Source: an uncultured Lachnospira sp. (GTDB taxonomy: Bacteria > Bacillota > Clostridia > Lachnospirales > Lachnospiraceae). Taken from it: DNA of 64,000 bases. Shown here piece after piece: positions 36,836 to 45,485 of the stretch. Where the stretch lies: NCBI GenBank assembly GCA_934359185.1, contig CAKRLE010000010.1, positions 1 to 64,000 on the forward strand, read 5' to 3'. Both the position numbers and the translations under genes were made by a program. The notes beneath the pieces were generated by a model. That model worked only from the letters and a program-made list of their open reading frames with translations. It ran no database searches and had not been told where the DNA came from. The first letter of the stretch is position 1. Every line of letters begins with the position of its first letter.

Positions 36836-38065
36836 ATGAGAAAAAAGTTACTTGCACTTCTTATGTGCGCAACAATGGTTCTTGGTTCTTCAGCAGTTGC
36901 ATTCGCAGTTCCATCTGAAGATAACTACAAGGACGCAAAGAAGATTTACGACAACAGTAAGAACTTCACAGCAGAACTTTACAAGGAGAATGAGTTAGTT
37001 AAGGAAACTGTTTGGGTAAAGTCAGTACAGTCAAATGTTACATTTGGTTTCAACTCAGCTAATGATTTAAAGGCTGTAAAGCTTAACTCTGACAACAAGG
37101 CTCTTCTTTATGTTGGTGATGCAGTAGATGTAACAGCCACAACTGTTACTAATGCTTCTGTAACAGCAGCTATCTTAGCTGATGCTCAGGCAAAGAACCT
37201 TGACACAACAAAGTCTCTTTCAGATCTTGGTTATAACAAGGTTATCTACAAGGTAACAGATAATGTTGGTCTTGAGCATGTTATTTATGCTGATGTAACT
37301 GGTACAATGGCAGCTGCTACAGCTGATACAACTAAGGCTGTTGAGTTAACATCTTCAAAGGTTACAGTAAATGGTGCTGAGCAGACAGTTTACTACACAG
37401 CTGACAAATATTCATTTGTTGTTGATGATGCAGCTACAAAGGCTCTTTTCAAGGCTGACGTTAAGGATGTAACAGGTTCAGGTATCAAGTGTGTTAAGTA
37501 TGACGTAGCTAAGCTTGATACAGATCATAATTATATCCCTACATTAGCTAAGGCTCTTGAGAATGGTACATTAACAAAGAACGCTATCGCAGTTGAGTTA
37601 ACAGCTTACTCTGTAATAGGTGACAAGGATGTTTATGGTAGTTACAAACTTAACAAGGTTACAACACCTACAGCTGGTTACACAGTAACATCTTTATCAG
37701 ATCTTCTTTCAAGAACAAGCCTTAAGAACTCTGTAAACATCTACAAGTTCAACGAGGAGTCTCCTGTAACAGATTACGAGATGGGCGCTTCAATCTACCC
37801 AATCAGCACAGTAGCTACAGATGTTGCTATTTCTGATACAAAGTTCACATTTGATGTAACTTTCACAGGTGATTCAGACGTTATCATCTTCGATCAGGCT
37901 GGTGATGCTTCAAACAACGATGGTGTTGCTGATACAACAACAGCTGCTGCAGCATCTACAACAAACTCACCAAAGACAGGTGATGTTGCTCCAATCGCAG
38001 CTCTTGCAGTTGTTATGATGGGCGCTTGTGGTGCTATGGTTGTTGCTTCTAAGAAGAGAGCTTAA
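36836..38065 (+). CDS. Secreted SPKTG-anchored surface protein, paralogue 2
   Basis: Protein of 409 residues with the same layout as paralogue 1: signal peptide MRKKLLALLMCATMVLGSS, a body beginning PSEDNYKDAKKIYDNSKN, and SPKTGD plus helix plus KKRA. It is closest to the inverted paralogue 3; from about residue 270 to the end the two are identical in protein and DNA. The upstream in-frame ATG at 36809 is conserved with paralogue 1 but has no ribosome site. Function of the body is unknown; high expression is suggested by the strong terminator and Lys/Ala-biased codons. Confidence 0.85.
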   Translation: MRKKLLALLMCATMVLGSSAVAFAVPSEDNYKDAKKIYDNSKNFTAELYKENELVKETVWVKSVQSNVTFGFNSANDLKAVKLNSDNKALLYVGDAVDVTATTVTNASVTAAILADAQAKNLDTTKSLSDLGYNKVIYKVTDNVGLEHVIYADVTGTMAAATADTTKAVELTSSKVTVNGAEQTVYYTADKYSFVVDDAATKALFKADVKDVTGSGIKCVKYDVAKLDTDHNYIPTLAKALENGTLTKNAIAVELTAYSVIGDKDVYGSYKLNKVTTPTAGYTVTSLSDLLSRTSLKNSVNIYKFNEESPVTDYEMGASIYPISTVATDVAISDTKFTFDVTFTGDSDVIIFDQAGDASNNDGVADTTTAAAASTTNSPKTGDVAPIAALAVVMMGACGAMVVASKKRA

Positions 38066-38068
38066 TCA
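37648..38068 (+). repeat. 421-bp perfect inverted repeat, left arm
   Basis: Compared base by base by eye with the reverse complement of 40747-41167 and identical throughout, including silent sites. It covers the 3' third of paralogue 2 and its stop codon. Confidence 0.9.
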
Positions 38069-38135
38069 GTCTTTGATTGACTAACTTGATTCATAGACAA
38101 TAAACATTGTTGCAAACATGAGAAAGTAAAGTTTT

Positions 38136-38171
38136 CCCCGACAGAACTTCAGTTCTGCCGGGGTTTTCTTA
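38136..38171 (+). terminator. Intrinsic terminator of paralogue 2
   Basis: Same stem as at 35861 with loop TTCA, followed by TTTTCTTA. Confidence 0.88.
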
Positions 38172-38268
38172 TGCCGTTTTCTATTAATCTATAATAAAAA
38201 GCTTATACTGTATATGCTTTTAATCATTATACAGTATAAGCTTATATTAATATCTATTATCTACATTT

Positions 38269-39096
38269 CTAACCAGCCAGATCCATAAACCATACATATC
38301 CGCAGCTGCCAACCCCAACACGTGTATATGCAGGGTTAACCATATTATTGTAATGAATTGATGAATTTTTCCATCCATCAAACATCTGTTGTGCAGTCTT
38401 ATATGCTGGACCCTTGGCAAGATTTTCAGCTCTTGCTGATGCTGCTATGTTGAAATCCTCAAATAATGCCTGCCAACGCCTTCCATCAATCATTGTATGA
38501 TTAGGTCCATCATAGTAACCAGATACATAATAGTCAACCGCTTTTTTACAAGACGCTATACTGATATTTTCCTCCATTGTAAGTGGTGCTACACCAAGGC
38601 TTGCACGAAGTTCATTAGTAAGTCTTACCAGTTCTGCATACACGGCATAATTAGCTGAGTATTGTAACCGTGCAGAATCAATACCATATGTGTCAACAAC
38701 TGTGACAACCTCATCATCAGAACCAGCTGCCTGATTAGCAACCTTTGCTGCAGCCTCCTGCATAGCTTCTGCCTGTGATTGTGCTTCCGCCTGTGCCACA
38801 GCAGCTTTTGACTCTGACTCTGCCTGTGCTTTAGAATCAGCTTCCTGTGCCGCTTTAGCAACAGCAGCTGCCATTGATGCTTTAGCTTCTTCAGCTTTTT
38901 TGGAAAGTTCTTCAGCTGCAGCCTTTTCTGATGCCTCATGTTCTGCAGATTTTGTAGTTTGTTGTTGACTTGATTCTACTGATGCAACAGATGTCTCTTC
39001 ACTACCAACTGTATTGGTACCTTTATCTCCACACGCTGTAAATGATGCAGCAAGTACTGTAACCATCATAAGTGCAACTAATTTCTTACGAAACAT
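38269..39096 (-). CDS. CAP/SCP domain lipoprotein
   Basis: Protein of about 275 residues. MFRKKLVALMMVTVLAASFTACG is a lipoprotein signal with Cys at the lipobox. An Ala/Glu/Lys/Gln-rich coiled-coil stretch follows (about residues 45-125). The C-terminal CAP domain has LTNELRASLGVAPL, the AENLAKG segment and SSIHYNNMVNPAYTRVGVG with the usual His/Glu cavity residues. CAP proteins of bacteria are extracellular and of varied, mostly unknown role. AAGGAAG precedes the ATG at 39096. It lies between the arms of the inverted repeat. Confidence 0.85.
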   Translation of the reverse strand: MFRKKLVALMMVTVLAASFTACGDKGTNTVGSEETSVASVESSQQQTTKSAEHEASEKAAAEELSKKAEEAKASMAAAVAKAAQEADSKAQAESESKAAVAQAEAQSQAEAMQEAAAKVANQAAGSDDEVVTVVDTYGIDSARLQYSANYAVYAELVRLTNELRASLGVAPLTMEENISIASCKKAVDYYVSGYYDGPNHTMIDGRRWQALFEDFNIAASARAENLAKGPAYKTAQQMFDGWKNSSIHYNNMVNPAYTRVGVGSCGYVWFMDLAG

Positions 39097-39315
39097 ATAA
39101 TCTTCCTTTCTTGCAATCAATATTTACATTGTAATAACATTCCGAAAAATTATAACACATCTACATTAATTGTTAAATGTGTAATATTAAAAAGATTAAT
39201 ACATCACAATTGATAAATAATACTTGCATATTTTTATTTCATATGGTATAGTTCAAATATAGTAATGCATAACTAAATATATTAAGGAGATTTTCATCGG
39301 TGAATTAAATAATGA

Positions 39316-40605
39316 ATGAATACTTTTTATGATAATTCCGCAGATAAAGATACAGATATGTTCATGTCGGCTATGAAACGTATACATGAAGATTCATCTT
39401 TATATCAGCAGTACGTAAAATTATCATCAAATCCTGTATGGAAAGAGCGATTTGATGATTTTCTAAGAGGCACAAAAACATTACCTCTTCTTTATGATCC
39501 ATTTTTCAAAGCTATATTCAATGCAGATACGCACAGGGACAGACTTTCTGAACTGATAAGTGCAATCCTGGGGCAGGAGGTTGAAGTTGTTGAAGTGATA
39601 CCTAATGAGGACAGCACTTTTACTGGAGCACTTATCATTATGGATATTGTCGTAAAAATGTCTGATGGAAGCTTTGCCAACATTGAGGTTCAGAAAGTTC
39701 CATATTTATTTCCAGCAGAACGGATATCATGCTATTCTTCTGATTTGCTTATGCGACAATACACAAGGCTTAAAAATACGAGATCTGTTAATGGAGATAA
39801 TATATTCTCATATAAGGATTTACATCATATCCACACAATTATTTTTTACGAAAAAAGCAGTGAAAAACTGCAAAGCCGAACTGATGAAAAATTATATTTT
39901 CATGTGGGCCGGACAGTATTTAATACTAATATAGATGTGGAACTCTTACAGGATTTTCACCTTATAAGCCTTGACACATTCATCAAATACAGATATTCTG
40001 ATATTATAAATGGTGATACTACTGTTACGGAATATGATTATGATGGCTCTGTATATAATTCAGGATTAAGCGAAGAATTGAAACAGAAACGTCTTATGTA
40101 TCTGATGCTTTTATCTACAAGTAATGTATCTGATATGAGTAAGCTTCTCAATCTATATCCCGAACTTTCAGGTATCATCAATGATATTAATGAATATCTT
40201 GTCAGACCTTGGGAGGTGTTGAATATGTTTTCAGAGGCATTGAGGATACTGGATAAAAATTCAATGGATTTACTTATAGACGAAATGAAGCAGGATGCTG
40301 ATAAAGCACGTGCTGAATTGAATGAGATTCAGAATGAATTAAGTCACGCCCATACGGAGTTGAACCAGACACAGTCAGAACTTAATCAGACGCAGTCAGA
40401 ACTTAATCAGACGCAGTCAGAACTTAATCAGACACAATCAGAACTTAATCAGACGCAATCAGAACTTAATCAGACGCAATCAGAACTTAATCAGGCACAA
40501 ATAAAACTAAAACAGGCTGAATCAGATTTACAATCAGAAAGAGAAGCATCACAAGCTGAAATAATGCGACTTAAATCAGAGCTCGCGAAATTTAAAAATA
40601 TATAG
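39316..40605 (+). CDS. Rpn/PD-(D/E)XK nuclease family protein with heptad repeat tail
   Basis: Protein of 429 residues of the Rpn (YhgA-like, PDDEXK_2) family. The N-terminal DPFFKAIFNADTHRDRL, the MDIVVKMSDGSFANIEVQ core (Asp and E-x-Q of the nuclease active site, about residues 108-125) and RISCYSSDLL are visible. The C-terminal third is a coiled coil made of repeated ELNQTQS heptads. Rpn proteins promote RecA-independent recombination in E. coli. AAGGAG lies upstream but about 25 bases from the ATG, so the ribosome site is weak. It lies between the arms of the inverted repeat. Confidence 0.85.
   Translation: MNTFYDNSADKDTDMFMSAMKRIHEDSSLYQQYVKLSSNPVWKERFDDFLRGTKTLPLLYDPFFKAIFNADTHRDRLSELISAILGQEVEVVEVIPNEDSTFTGALIIMDIVVKMSDGSFANIEVQKVPYLFPAERISCYSSDLLMRQYTRLKNTRSVNGDNIFSYKDLHHIHTIIFYEKSSEKLQSRTDEKLYFHVGRTVFNTNIDVELLQDFHLISLDTFIKYRYSDIINGDTTVTEYDYDGSVYNSGLSEELKQKRLMYLMLLSTSNVSDMSKLLNLYPELSGIINDINEYLVRPWEVLNMFSEALRILDKNSMDLLIDEMKQDADKARAELNEIQNELSHAHTELNQTQSELNQTQSELNQTQSELNQTQSELNQTQSELNQTQSELNQAQIKLKQAESDLQSEREASQAEIMRLKSELAKFKNI
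40357..40503 (+). repeat. Seven tandem 21-bp units in rpn-like gene
   Basis: Six ELNQTQS units and a seventh, ELNQAQI, with only a few silent differences. The unit is 7 codons, so copy-number change lengthens the coiled coil without shifting frame. Confidence 0.9.
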
Positions 40606-40646
40606 TATTGTGTATACTCAAGTCTATTATATTTAATCCATTAAGA

Positions 40647-40677
40647 AAACCCCGACAGAACCGAAGTTCTGTCGGGG
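40647..40677. terminator. Bidirectional terminator between rpn-like gene and paralogue 3
   Basis: Perfect 12-bp stem CCCCGACAGAAC / GTTCTGTCGGGG (40650-40677) with a 4-base loop; flanked by AAAA and GGAAAACTTTACTTTTTT, so it has T-runs on both strands. It is the inverted counterpart of those at 35861 and 38136. Confidence 0.88.
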
Positions 40678-40746
40678 AAAACTTTACTTTTTTCTGTTTG
40701 CAACAATGTTATTGTCTAAAAGTTGATTATTTAGTCAATCAAGGAT

Positions 40747-41167
40747 TGATTAAGCTCTCTTCTTAGAAGCAACAACCATAGCACCACAAGCGCCCATCAT
40801 AACAACTGCAAGAGCTGCGATTGGAGCAACATCACCTGTCTTTGGTGAGTTTGTTGTAGATGCTGCAGCAGCTGTTGTTGTATCAGCAACACCATCGTTG
40901 TTTGAAGCATCACCAGCCTGATCGAAGATGATAACGTCTGAATCACCTGTGAAAGTTACATCAAATGTGAACTTTGTATCAGAAATAGCAACATCTGTAG
41001 CTACTGTGCTGATTGGGTAGATTGAAGCGCCCATCTCGTAATCTGTTACAGGAGACTCCTCGTTGAACTTGTAGATGTTTACAGAGTTCTTAAGGCTTGT
41101 TCTTGAAAGAAGATCTGATAAAGATGTTACTGTGTAACCAGCTGTAGGTGTTGTAACCTTGTTAAGT
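40747..41167 (-). repeat. 421-bp perfect inverted repeat, right arm
   Basis: Reverse complement of 37648-38068. The 2.7-kb segment between the arms holds the CAP lipoprotein and the Rpn-like gene. Confidence 0.9.
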
Positions 41168-41970
41168 CTGTAATCACCATAAACATCCTTGTCACCTACT
41201 ACAGAGTAAGCTGTTAACTGAACTGCGATAGCGTTCTTTGTTAATGTACCATTCTCAAGAGCCTTAGCTAATGTAGGGATATACTTTGACTCAAGCTTAG
41301 CTGTGTCATACTTAACACACTTGATACCTGAACCTGTTACATCCTTAACGTCAGCTTCGAAAAGCTTAGCGCCAGACTCAACGAATGAATAACCATCAGC
41401 TGTGTAGTAAACTGTCTGCTTAGCACCATTGAATGTGATCTCTGAAGATGTTAACTCTTTAACTGTTGTGTATGTTGCAGCACCTGGTGTTACTGTAGCA
41501 TCATCAACTGAAGCATAGATTACATGGCTAAGACCCATGTTATCCTTTGCAGCGTAGATAACCTTGTCAAGACCTAAATCAGCAACTGTCTTAGTTGTGT
41601 CAAGGTTCTTAGAAGCAGCATACTTCTCAACTACTGTACCGATTGTTGTTGAAGCGTTAACTGTAGCAGTAGCTGTAACGTCTTTAGCATCACCAACGTA
41701 AAGAAGAGCCTTTCCGTCATCGTTAAGCTTTACAGCCTGTAATGTATCAGCGTCAAAACCAAATGTAACATTTGACTGTACTGACTTTACCCAAACTGTT
41801 TCCTTAACCTTTTCGTTCTCTTTGTAGAGCTCGTTTGTGAAATTCTTGCTGTTGTCATAAATCTTCTTTGCATTTGTGTAGTCATCCTGTGAAGGAGCTG
41901 CGAATGCAACTGCTGAAGAACCAAGAACCATTGTTGCGCACATAACAAGTGCAAGTAACTTTTTTCTCAT
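40750..41970 (-). CDS. Secreted SPKTG-anchored surface protein, paralogue 3
   Basis: Protein of 406 residues with signal peptide MRKKLLALVMCATMVLGSS, a body similar to paralogue 2 throughout, and the same SPKTGD sorting signal. AAGGAGG eight bases before the ATG at 41970 sets the start; the frame runs back to 42057 but has no ribosome site there. Unlike paralogues 1 and 2 it has a strong ribosome site and a different promoter region, so regulation has diverged while the 3' end was kept identical. Confidence 0.87.
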   Translation of the reverse strand: MRKKLLALVMCATMVLGSSAVAFAAPSQDDYTNAKKIYDNSKNFTNELYKENEKVKETVWVKSVQSNVTFGFDADTLQAVKLNDDGKALLYVGDAKDVTATATVNASTTIGTVVEKYAASKNLDTTKTVADLGLDKVIYAAKDNMGLSHVIYASVDDATVTPGAATYTTVKELTSSEITFNGAKQTVYYTADGYSFVESGAKLFEADVKDVTGSGIKCVKYDTAKLESKYIPTLAKALENGTLTKNAIAVQLTAYSVVGDKDVYGDYRLNKVTTPTAGYTVTSLSDLLSRTSLKNSVNIYKFNEESPVTDYEMGASIYPISTVATDVAISDTKFTFDVTFTGDSDVIIFDQAGDASNNDGVADTTTAAAASTTNSPKTGDVAPIAALAVVMMGACGAMVVASKKRA

Positions 41971-42036
41971 TATAAATTCCTCCTTAAATTTTTCCGAAGA
42001 GCTTTTTGCTCTCCGTTTGTAATTATTACAGTGCTT

Positions 42037-42065
42037 ACTATAAACTACTCTAAGCAATCTGTCAA
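42037..42065 (-). promoter_or_regulatory. Near-consensus sigma-A promoter of paralogue 3
   Basis: On the minus strand TTGACA (42065-42060), 17 bases, TATAGT (42042-42037), about 65 bases before the start codon. The best promoter in the surface-protein region. Confidence 0.85.
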
Positions 42066-42405
42066 CAACTTTTTTAATATTTTTTTAAATAAATTTGAAC
42101 AAATTATGAACAAGTTTTGCAAATCCAGCATTTATGCGTGTTTGCGTTGTTCATATTTTATCACAAAATGTGTCAAATGTGAATAATCCGACCTCATTCT
42201 GTACATATTTTGAACATTTTTGTTAATAGAGACTGCTGCATTCATTCTGTTCATAAATCCGTTCAGATTTACATTTCCATAATAAATCATGCCAGAAATG
42301 CGCCAAAATGATACCATGAGTTACATATTTCTTCTATTCGTGCCACCTAAATGTTACATTCCTACATTATTCGCATACTATTCATACATTGACATTCCTA
42401 CACAA
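42066..42405. other. AT-rich intergenic region
   Basis: Between the paralogue 3 promoter and the integrase stop. One small minus-strand frame (42317-42132) has no homologous features or ribosome site. Repeated GAACA/TGTTC-like words occur, but I see no attachment site or gene. Confidence 0.5.
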
Positions 42406-43653
42406 CTATTTTATCTTTTCAATCTCCTTTGCTAGCCAGCTTGTCTCCCTCGCAGTGTAGACTTTTTCTGTAATATCAAGAATTTTATGTCCGACAATAT
42501 ATTTGATAGCATACTCATCAACGCCGTATTCCTTCGCCTTCGTCACAAAATGTTTCCGTCCATCGTGTGGTCTGTGATTAAGGTTAAGCCCGATTTCTTC
42601 CTTTATGCGGTTAAATATCTTCGTGTAACGGTTATATGTCAGCTTAATGCTGTTGTCATGCCTGTCCAGGTCAGCATAGTTGAAAATATACCTGCTGCCA
42701 AGTTCTTTTGCTTCATTATATCTTTTCAGGACGAGCGGACGGATTTTTGAATGAATCGGCACAATTCGGTTAGTTCCCGCCTCCGTCTTCATTCCGCCGA
42801 CAAATGTCCACTGCACTATATCAACATTTTCAAGCTCAATAAGCCCCAGCTCCTGCGGACGCCAGCCTGAATAACACTGAATAAGCACAAGGTCAACACT
42901 GTACTTGTCATCTACATGCTCCCACAGAATATCAATTTCTTCATTAGTAAATGGAATGTGCTCTTTTTTAACTGTCTGGATTTCCTTGATTGTCTCGTCA
43001 TTAAGCTTAAATGTTCTTGCATAATTGCGCTCTACCATCTCATATTCATACGCATAATCAAGCATAAGGTTAAACAGCGACTTTATTTTATTCTTCATCG
43101 CAGCACTCGGTGTCTTTGGCTTGCCGCCTATTATAATCGTGCCAATTTCCATGCATGCCTTTATATGCCTTGCGCGCAGATCTACGATACGCATATTGTA
43201 TACAGATGAGCAGTACGACCACGCCGTCTCAACTGCCCTTACGCTCGAATAATTTTTAAGCTTCAGATAATATTTCTCACTCCACTCCTCAAATACATCT
43301 TTTACTGTCTTTCCCGGCTCCAAATCATATGGATTACGGTTGTACTCAAGCAATGCAGCATATGCGTCATTATAAGTCGGAAAATATGCCTGTGGCTTTA
43401 ACAATTTGCATACAGGACGTCCTGTGTCGGTTTTTCCAACTGAAACCATTGCTCTGTAAGGATTTCGCAGATTTCTGTCTTTTATCATGCTTATCTGTCC
43501 AAATCCATTTGGAAGCCTCATTCTGTCGCTTGTCCTTATTCCTTTTTTCTTTCTCTTCTTTTTTTGTCTGCTTGTTACAGGGCATCCACAGTGTGGACAG
43601 AATGCTGCTATATCACTTACCTGTAACTCACATTCTCTGCATTTGATTAACAT
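42406..43653 (-). CDS. Tyrosine site-specific integrase with zinc-ribbon N-terminus
   Basis: Protein of 415 residues. Residues 1-28 form a zinc ribbon (CREC and CPHCGCP) followed by a Lys-rich stretch. Next come a SAM-like core-binding domain and the catalytic domain with Arg in CYSGWRPQEL (about 262), HRPHDGRKHF (about 365), GHK and the nucleophile Tyr in TEKVYTARE (about 397). It would integrate or invert DNA. No excisionase, relaxase or phage genes are adjacent, so it may be an orphan or act on local repeats. AGAGGAG before the ATG is part of a hairpin. Confidence 0.9.
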   Translation of the reverse strand: MLIKCRECELQVSDIAAFCPHCGCPVTSRQKKKRKKKGIRTSDRMRLPNGFGQISMIKDRNLRNPYRAMVSVGKTDTGRPVCKLLKPQAYFPTYNDAYAALLEYNRNPYDLEPGKTVKDVFEEWSEKYYLKLKNYSSVRAVETAWSYCSSVYNMRIVDLRARHIKACMEIGTIIIGGKPKTPSAAMKNKIKSLFNLMLDYAYEYEMVERNYARTFKLNDETIKEIQTVKKEHIPFTNEEIDILWEHVDDKYSVDLVLIQCYSGWRPQELGLIELENVDIVQWTFVGGMKTEAGTNRIVPIHSKIRPLVLKRYNEAKELGSRYIFNYADLDRHDNSIKLTYNRYTKIFNRIKEEIGLNLNHRPHDGRKHFVTKAKEYGVDEYAIKYIVGHKILDITEKVYTARETSWLAKEIEKIK

Positions 43654-43660
43654 AAATAAT

Positions 43661-43724
43661 CAACTCCTCTTTTAGTTTATTATTGCTATCGTATAATAGC
43701 AGTAACTTTCCAAAAGAGGAGTTG
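43661..43724 (-). promoter_or_regulatory. Hairpin occluding the integrase ribosome binding site
   Basis: CAACTCCTCTTTT (43661-43673) and AAAAGAGGAGTTG (43712-43724) are exact reverse complements (13 bp), and an inner 6-bp stem (43684-43689 / 43696-43701) stacks inside. In integrase mRNA the right-hand side of the stem contains AGAGGAG, the ribosome site eight bases before the ATG. Translation would need this stem opened. It may also terminate transcription from 43755. Confidence 0.75.
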
Positions 43725-43754
43725 TTAACTTATTCAATATCATTTTATTAAGTA

Positions 43755-44873
43755 TTAATTGGCAAATGCCTGTACATAATACCTGCTGTCTTCATGTGAC
43801 AATCCCTTAGAGTCTGGCTCTGTTACCTCTCCGCTTTCAGGACAGTCTACTCTTACAAATACACCGATGCCTATTGTCCTGAATCTTTCATTAACCATAT
43901 TCTCATTGTGATCTGGCGACTCTATCCAGCCCGTTGTTACTTCCTGCGCATCTGCCTGCCCTGAAGCTATATTTTCTCCACAGAAATCATCTTCTGGATA
44001 TGCTGTGCGCCATCTCTCATTTGTTGGTCTTGAATGGTTATGTCTGTACGAATACGCTATTTCTTTTGCACGTGTGTGTGCTGTCTCTATCATGGTTCTT
44101 GTTGTTGACACCGGCTTTAATCCCTGAGATGCCCTGTAATTGTTAAGCAGTTCCAATATCTCCTGCTCACAGACTGTATCCCAGTATCCGTATACCGTCT
44201 GTGTCCCATTATACGCTTTTACCTTGTGTGCATATCCATATGCAATGTCTTTGCTTTCCCCACATCTTGTACATGAAAATCTTCTTGTTCCCGGTGAATA
44301 TTCAGTTGCTGTCACAACTATTGTATTTGAAGAAAAATCATGTCCTAATGCTGGATTATCAGCATCATCCTCTGTATATGAATCTCCGCACACACTGCAT
44401 GTATATATATTTTTACCCCCCTGCACGCATGTAGGTGCCTGCTTAGTCAGCAAATAACTATGTCCCTTGGCTGGTGCCGATGCATCCGTCTCTGAATATG
44501 TCTCTCCACACACTTTACAGGTATATGTGATTACACCTGCTTCTGTACATGTCGCATCCTTGCGGACTTCATTGTATACATGCTCTGTATGGTTTGCCTG
44601 TGAATCACTGTTATTCTGTTCGCTCTGCCCATTTTTCTTATCCTGGTCTATCCTGCTTTCAGATGTATCTGAATCTGCTGTCCTCGCATCTGATGCTGCC
44701 TGTGCAGCTGAATTAATAACCGAATCTGATATATCCGCACTGCTATGTAAATGGCCACAGCCTGCTAATGTGGCTGCCATTAAAACCGCCATAACTATCG
44801 TAGTTCTTTTTACTGCCTTTTTTGGCATTCTGCCATTTTCATTGTAATCTATTGTATCCATGTACTTTTTCAT
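43755..44873 (-). CDS. CAP-domain lipoprotein with cysteine repeats
   Basis: Protein of about 372 residues. A basic N-terminus and AVLMAATLAGCG give a lipobox near residue 40, after a somewhat long leader. Three repeats follow with paired cysteines (DATCTEAGVITYTCKVCGE, PTCVQGGKNIYTCSVCGD, FSCTRCGE), then a CAP domain with ELLNNYRASQGLKPV, RHNHSRP, FCGENIASG and DHNENMVNERFRTIGIG. A six-G run lies at 44416-44421. TTG at 44879 is an alternative start. Role outside the cell unknown. Confidence 0.82.
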   Translation of the reverse strand: MKKYMDTIDYNENGRMPKKAVKRTTIVMAVLMAATLAGCGHLHSSADISDSVINSAAQAASDARTADSDTSESRIDQDKKNGQSEQNNSDSQANHTEHVYNEVRKDATCTEAGVITYTCKVCGETYSETDASAPAKGHSYLLTKQAPTCVQGGKNIYTCSVCGDSYTEDDADNPALGHDFSSNTIVVTATEYSPGTRRFSCTRCGESKDIAYGYAHKVKAYNGTQTVYGYWDTVCEQEILELLNNYRASQGLKPVSTTRTMIETAHTRAKEIAYSYRHNHSRPTNERWRTAYPEDDFCGENIASGQADAQEVTTGWIESPDHNENMVNERFRTIGIGVFVRVDCPESGEVTEPDSKGLSHEDSRYYVQAFAN

Positions 44874-44915
44874 TCCCAATCTCTTTTCTACTGCTTAAAA
44901 TATAAATTAGAATAT

Positions 44916-45302
44916 CTATTTATTCATGTACGCCCTTCTCTCCCTCTCCATCTCAAACATTAATCTGTGTATATTCCAAGCCCTGTTAGTCTCTGTCATA
45001 ACCGCCTTGTAGTCAACTGCTATCTGCCGGCTTTTCATTTCAAATAAAATCTTATCCATATGCTTATCTGTCACTCCTGCAAAAACCAGAAGGCTTTTTC
45101 CTGCTGCATTCCCAGATGCCCCTGAAGCCATTGCCGAAGGTCCCGAAGCTTCTGCCTTGCCATCGCATATATCTCCAAGTGTATAATCATACTTATCTGC
45201 CGACACATCAACCACGCGCAGCCTCATATTATCTGCCAGCCGCTTAATCGCCGCAGTCTGCACATTTCCTACATTAAAAAGCAATAAACTCTCTCTAGCC
45301 AT
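44916..45302 (-). CDS. DUF3783 family protein
   Basis: Protein of 128 residues. ESLLLFNVGNVQTAAIKRLAD at the N-terminus and LLVFAGVTDKHMDKILFEMKS in the second half match a small clostridial family of unknown function. A Gly/Ala/Ser-rich insertion separates them. It ends RERRAYMNK. Probably cytoplasmic. Lies 43 bases upstream of the CAP gene on the same strand. Confidence 0.75.
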   Translation of the reverse strand: MARESLLLFNVGNVQTAAIKRLADNMRLRVVDVSADKYDYTLGDICDGKAEASGPSAMASGASGNAAGKSLLVFAGVTDKHMDKILFEMKSRQIAVDYKAVMTETNRAWNIHRLMFEMERERRAYMNK

Positions 45303-45403
45303 TATAGTGTCAAATCCTCCACGTTAATTCCCATAAATTATACTATCATTATATTTATTAATATAATAGCGGATTGTATTCATATTGTAAATGAAATAAA
45401 AAA

Positions 45404-45444
45404 AATACAGAGCCACACACCTTACGGATATGTAACTCTGTATT
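45404..45444 (-). terminator. Terminator of alcohol dehydrogenase gene
   Basis: AATACAGAG / CTCTGTATT arms (9 bp) around a loop of 23 bases, with a long T-run on the minus strand immediately after (45389-45405). Confidence 0.8.
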
Positions 45445-45485
45445 ATGTATTACTTCTATATTAATATACTACATATAGTCTTTGA

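Noticed and set aside
42132..42317. Small frame of 61 residues between paralogue 3 and the integrase, possible excisionase
   Set aside because: No ribosome site, no helix-turn-helix and no similarity to known excisionases.
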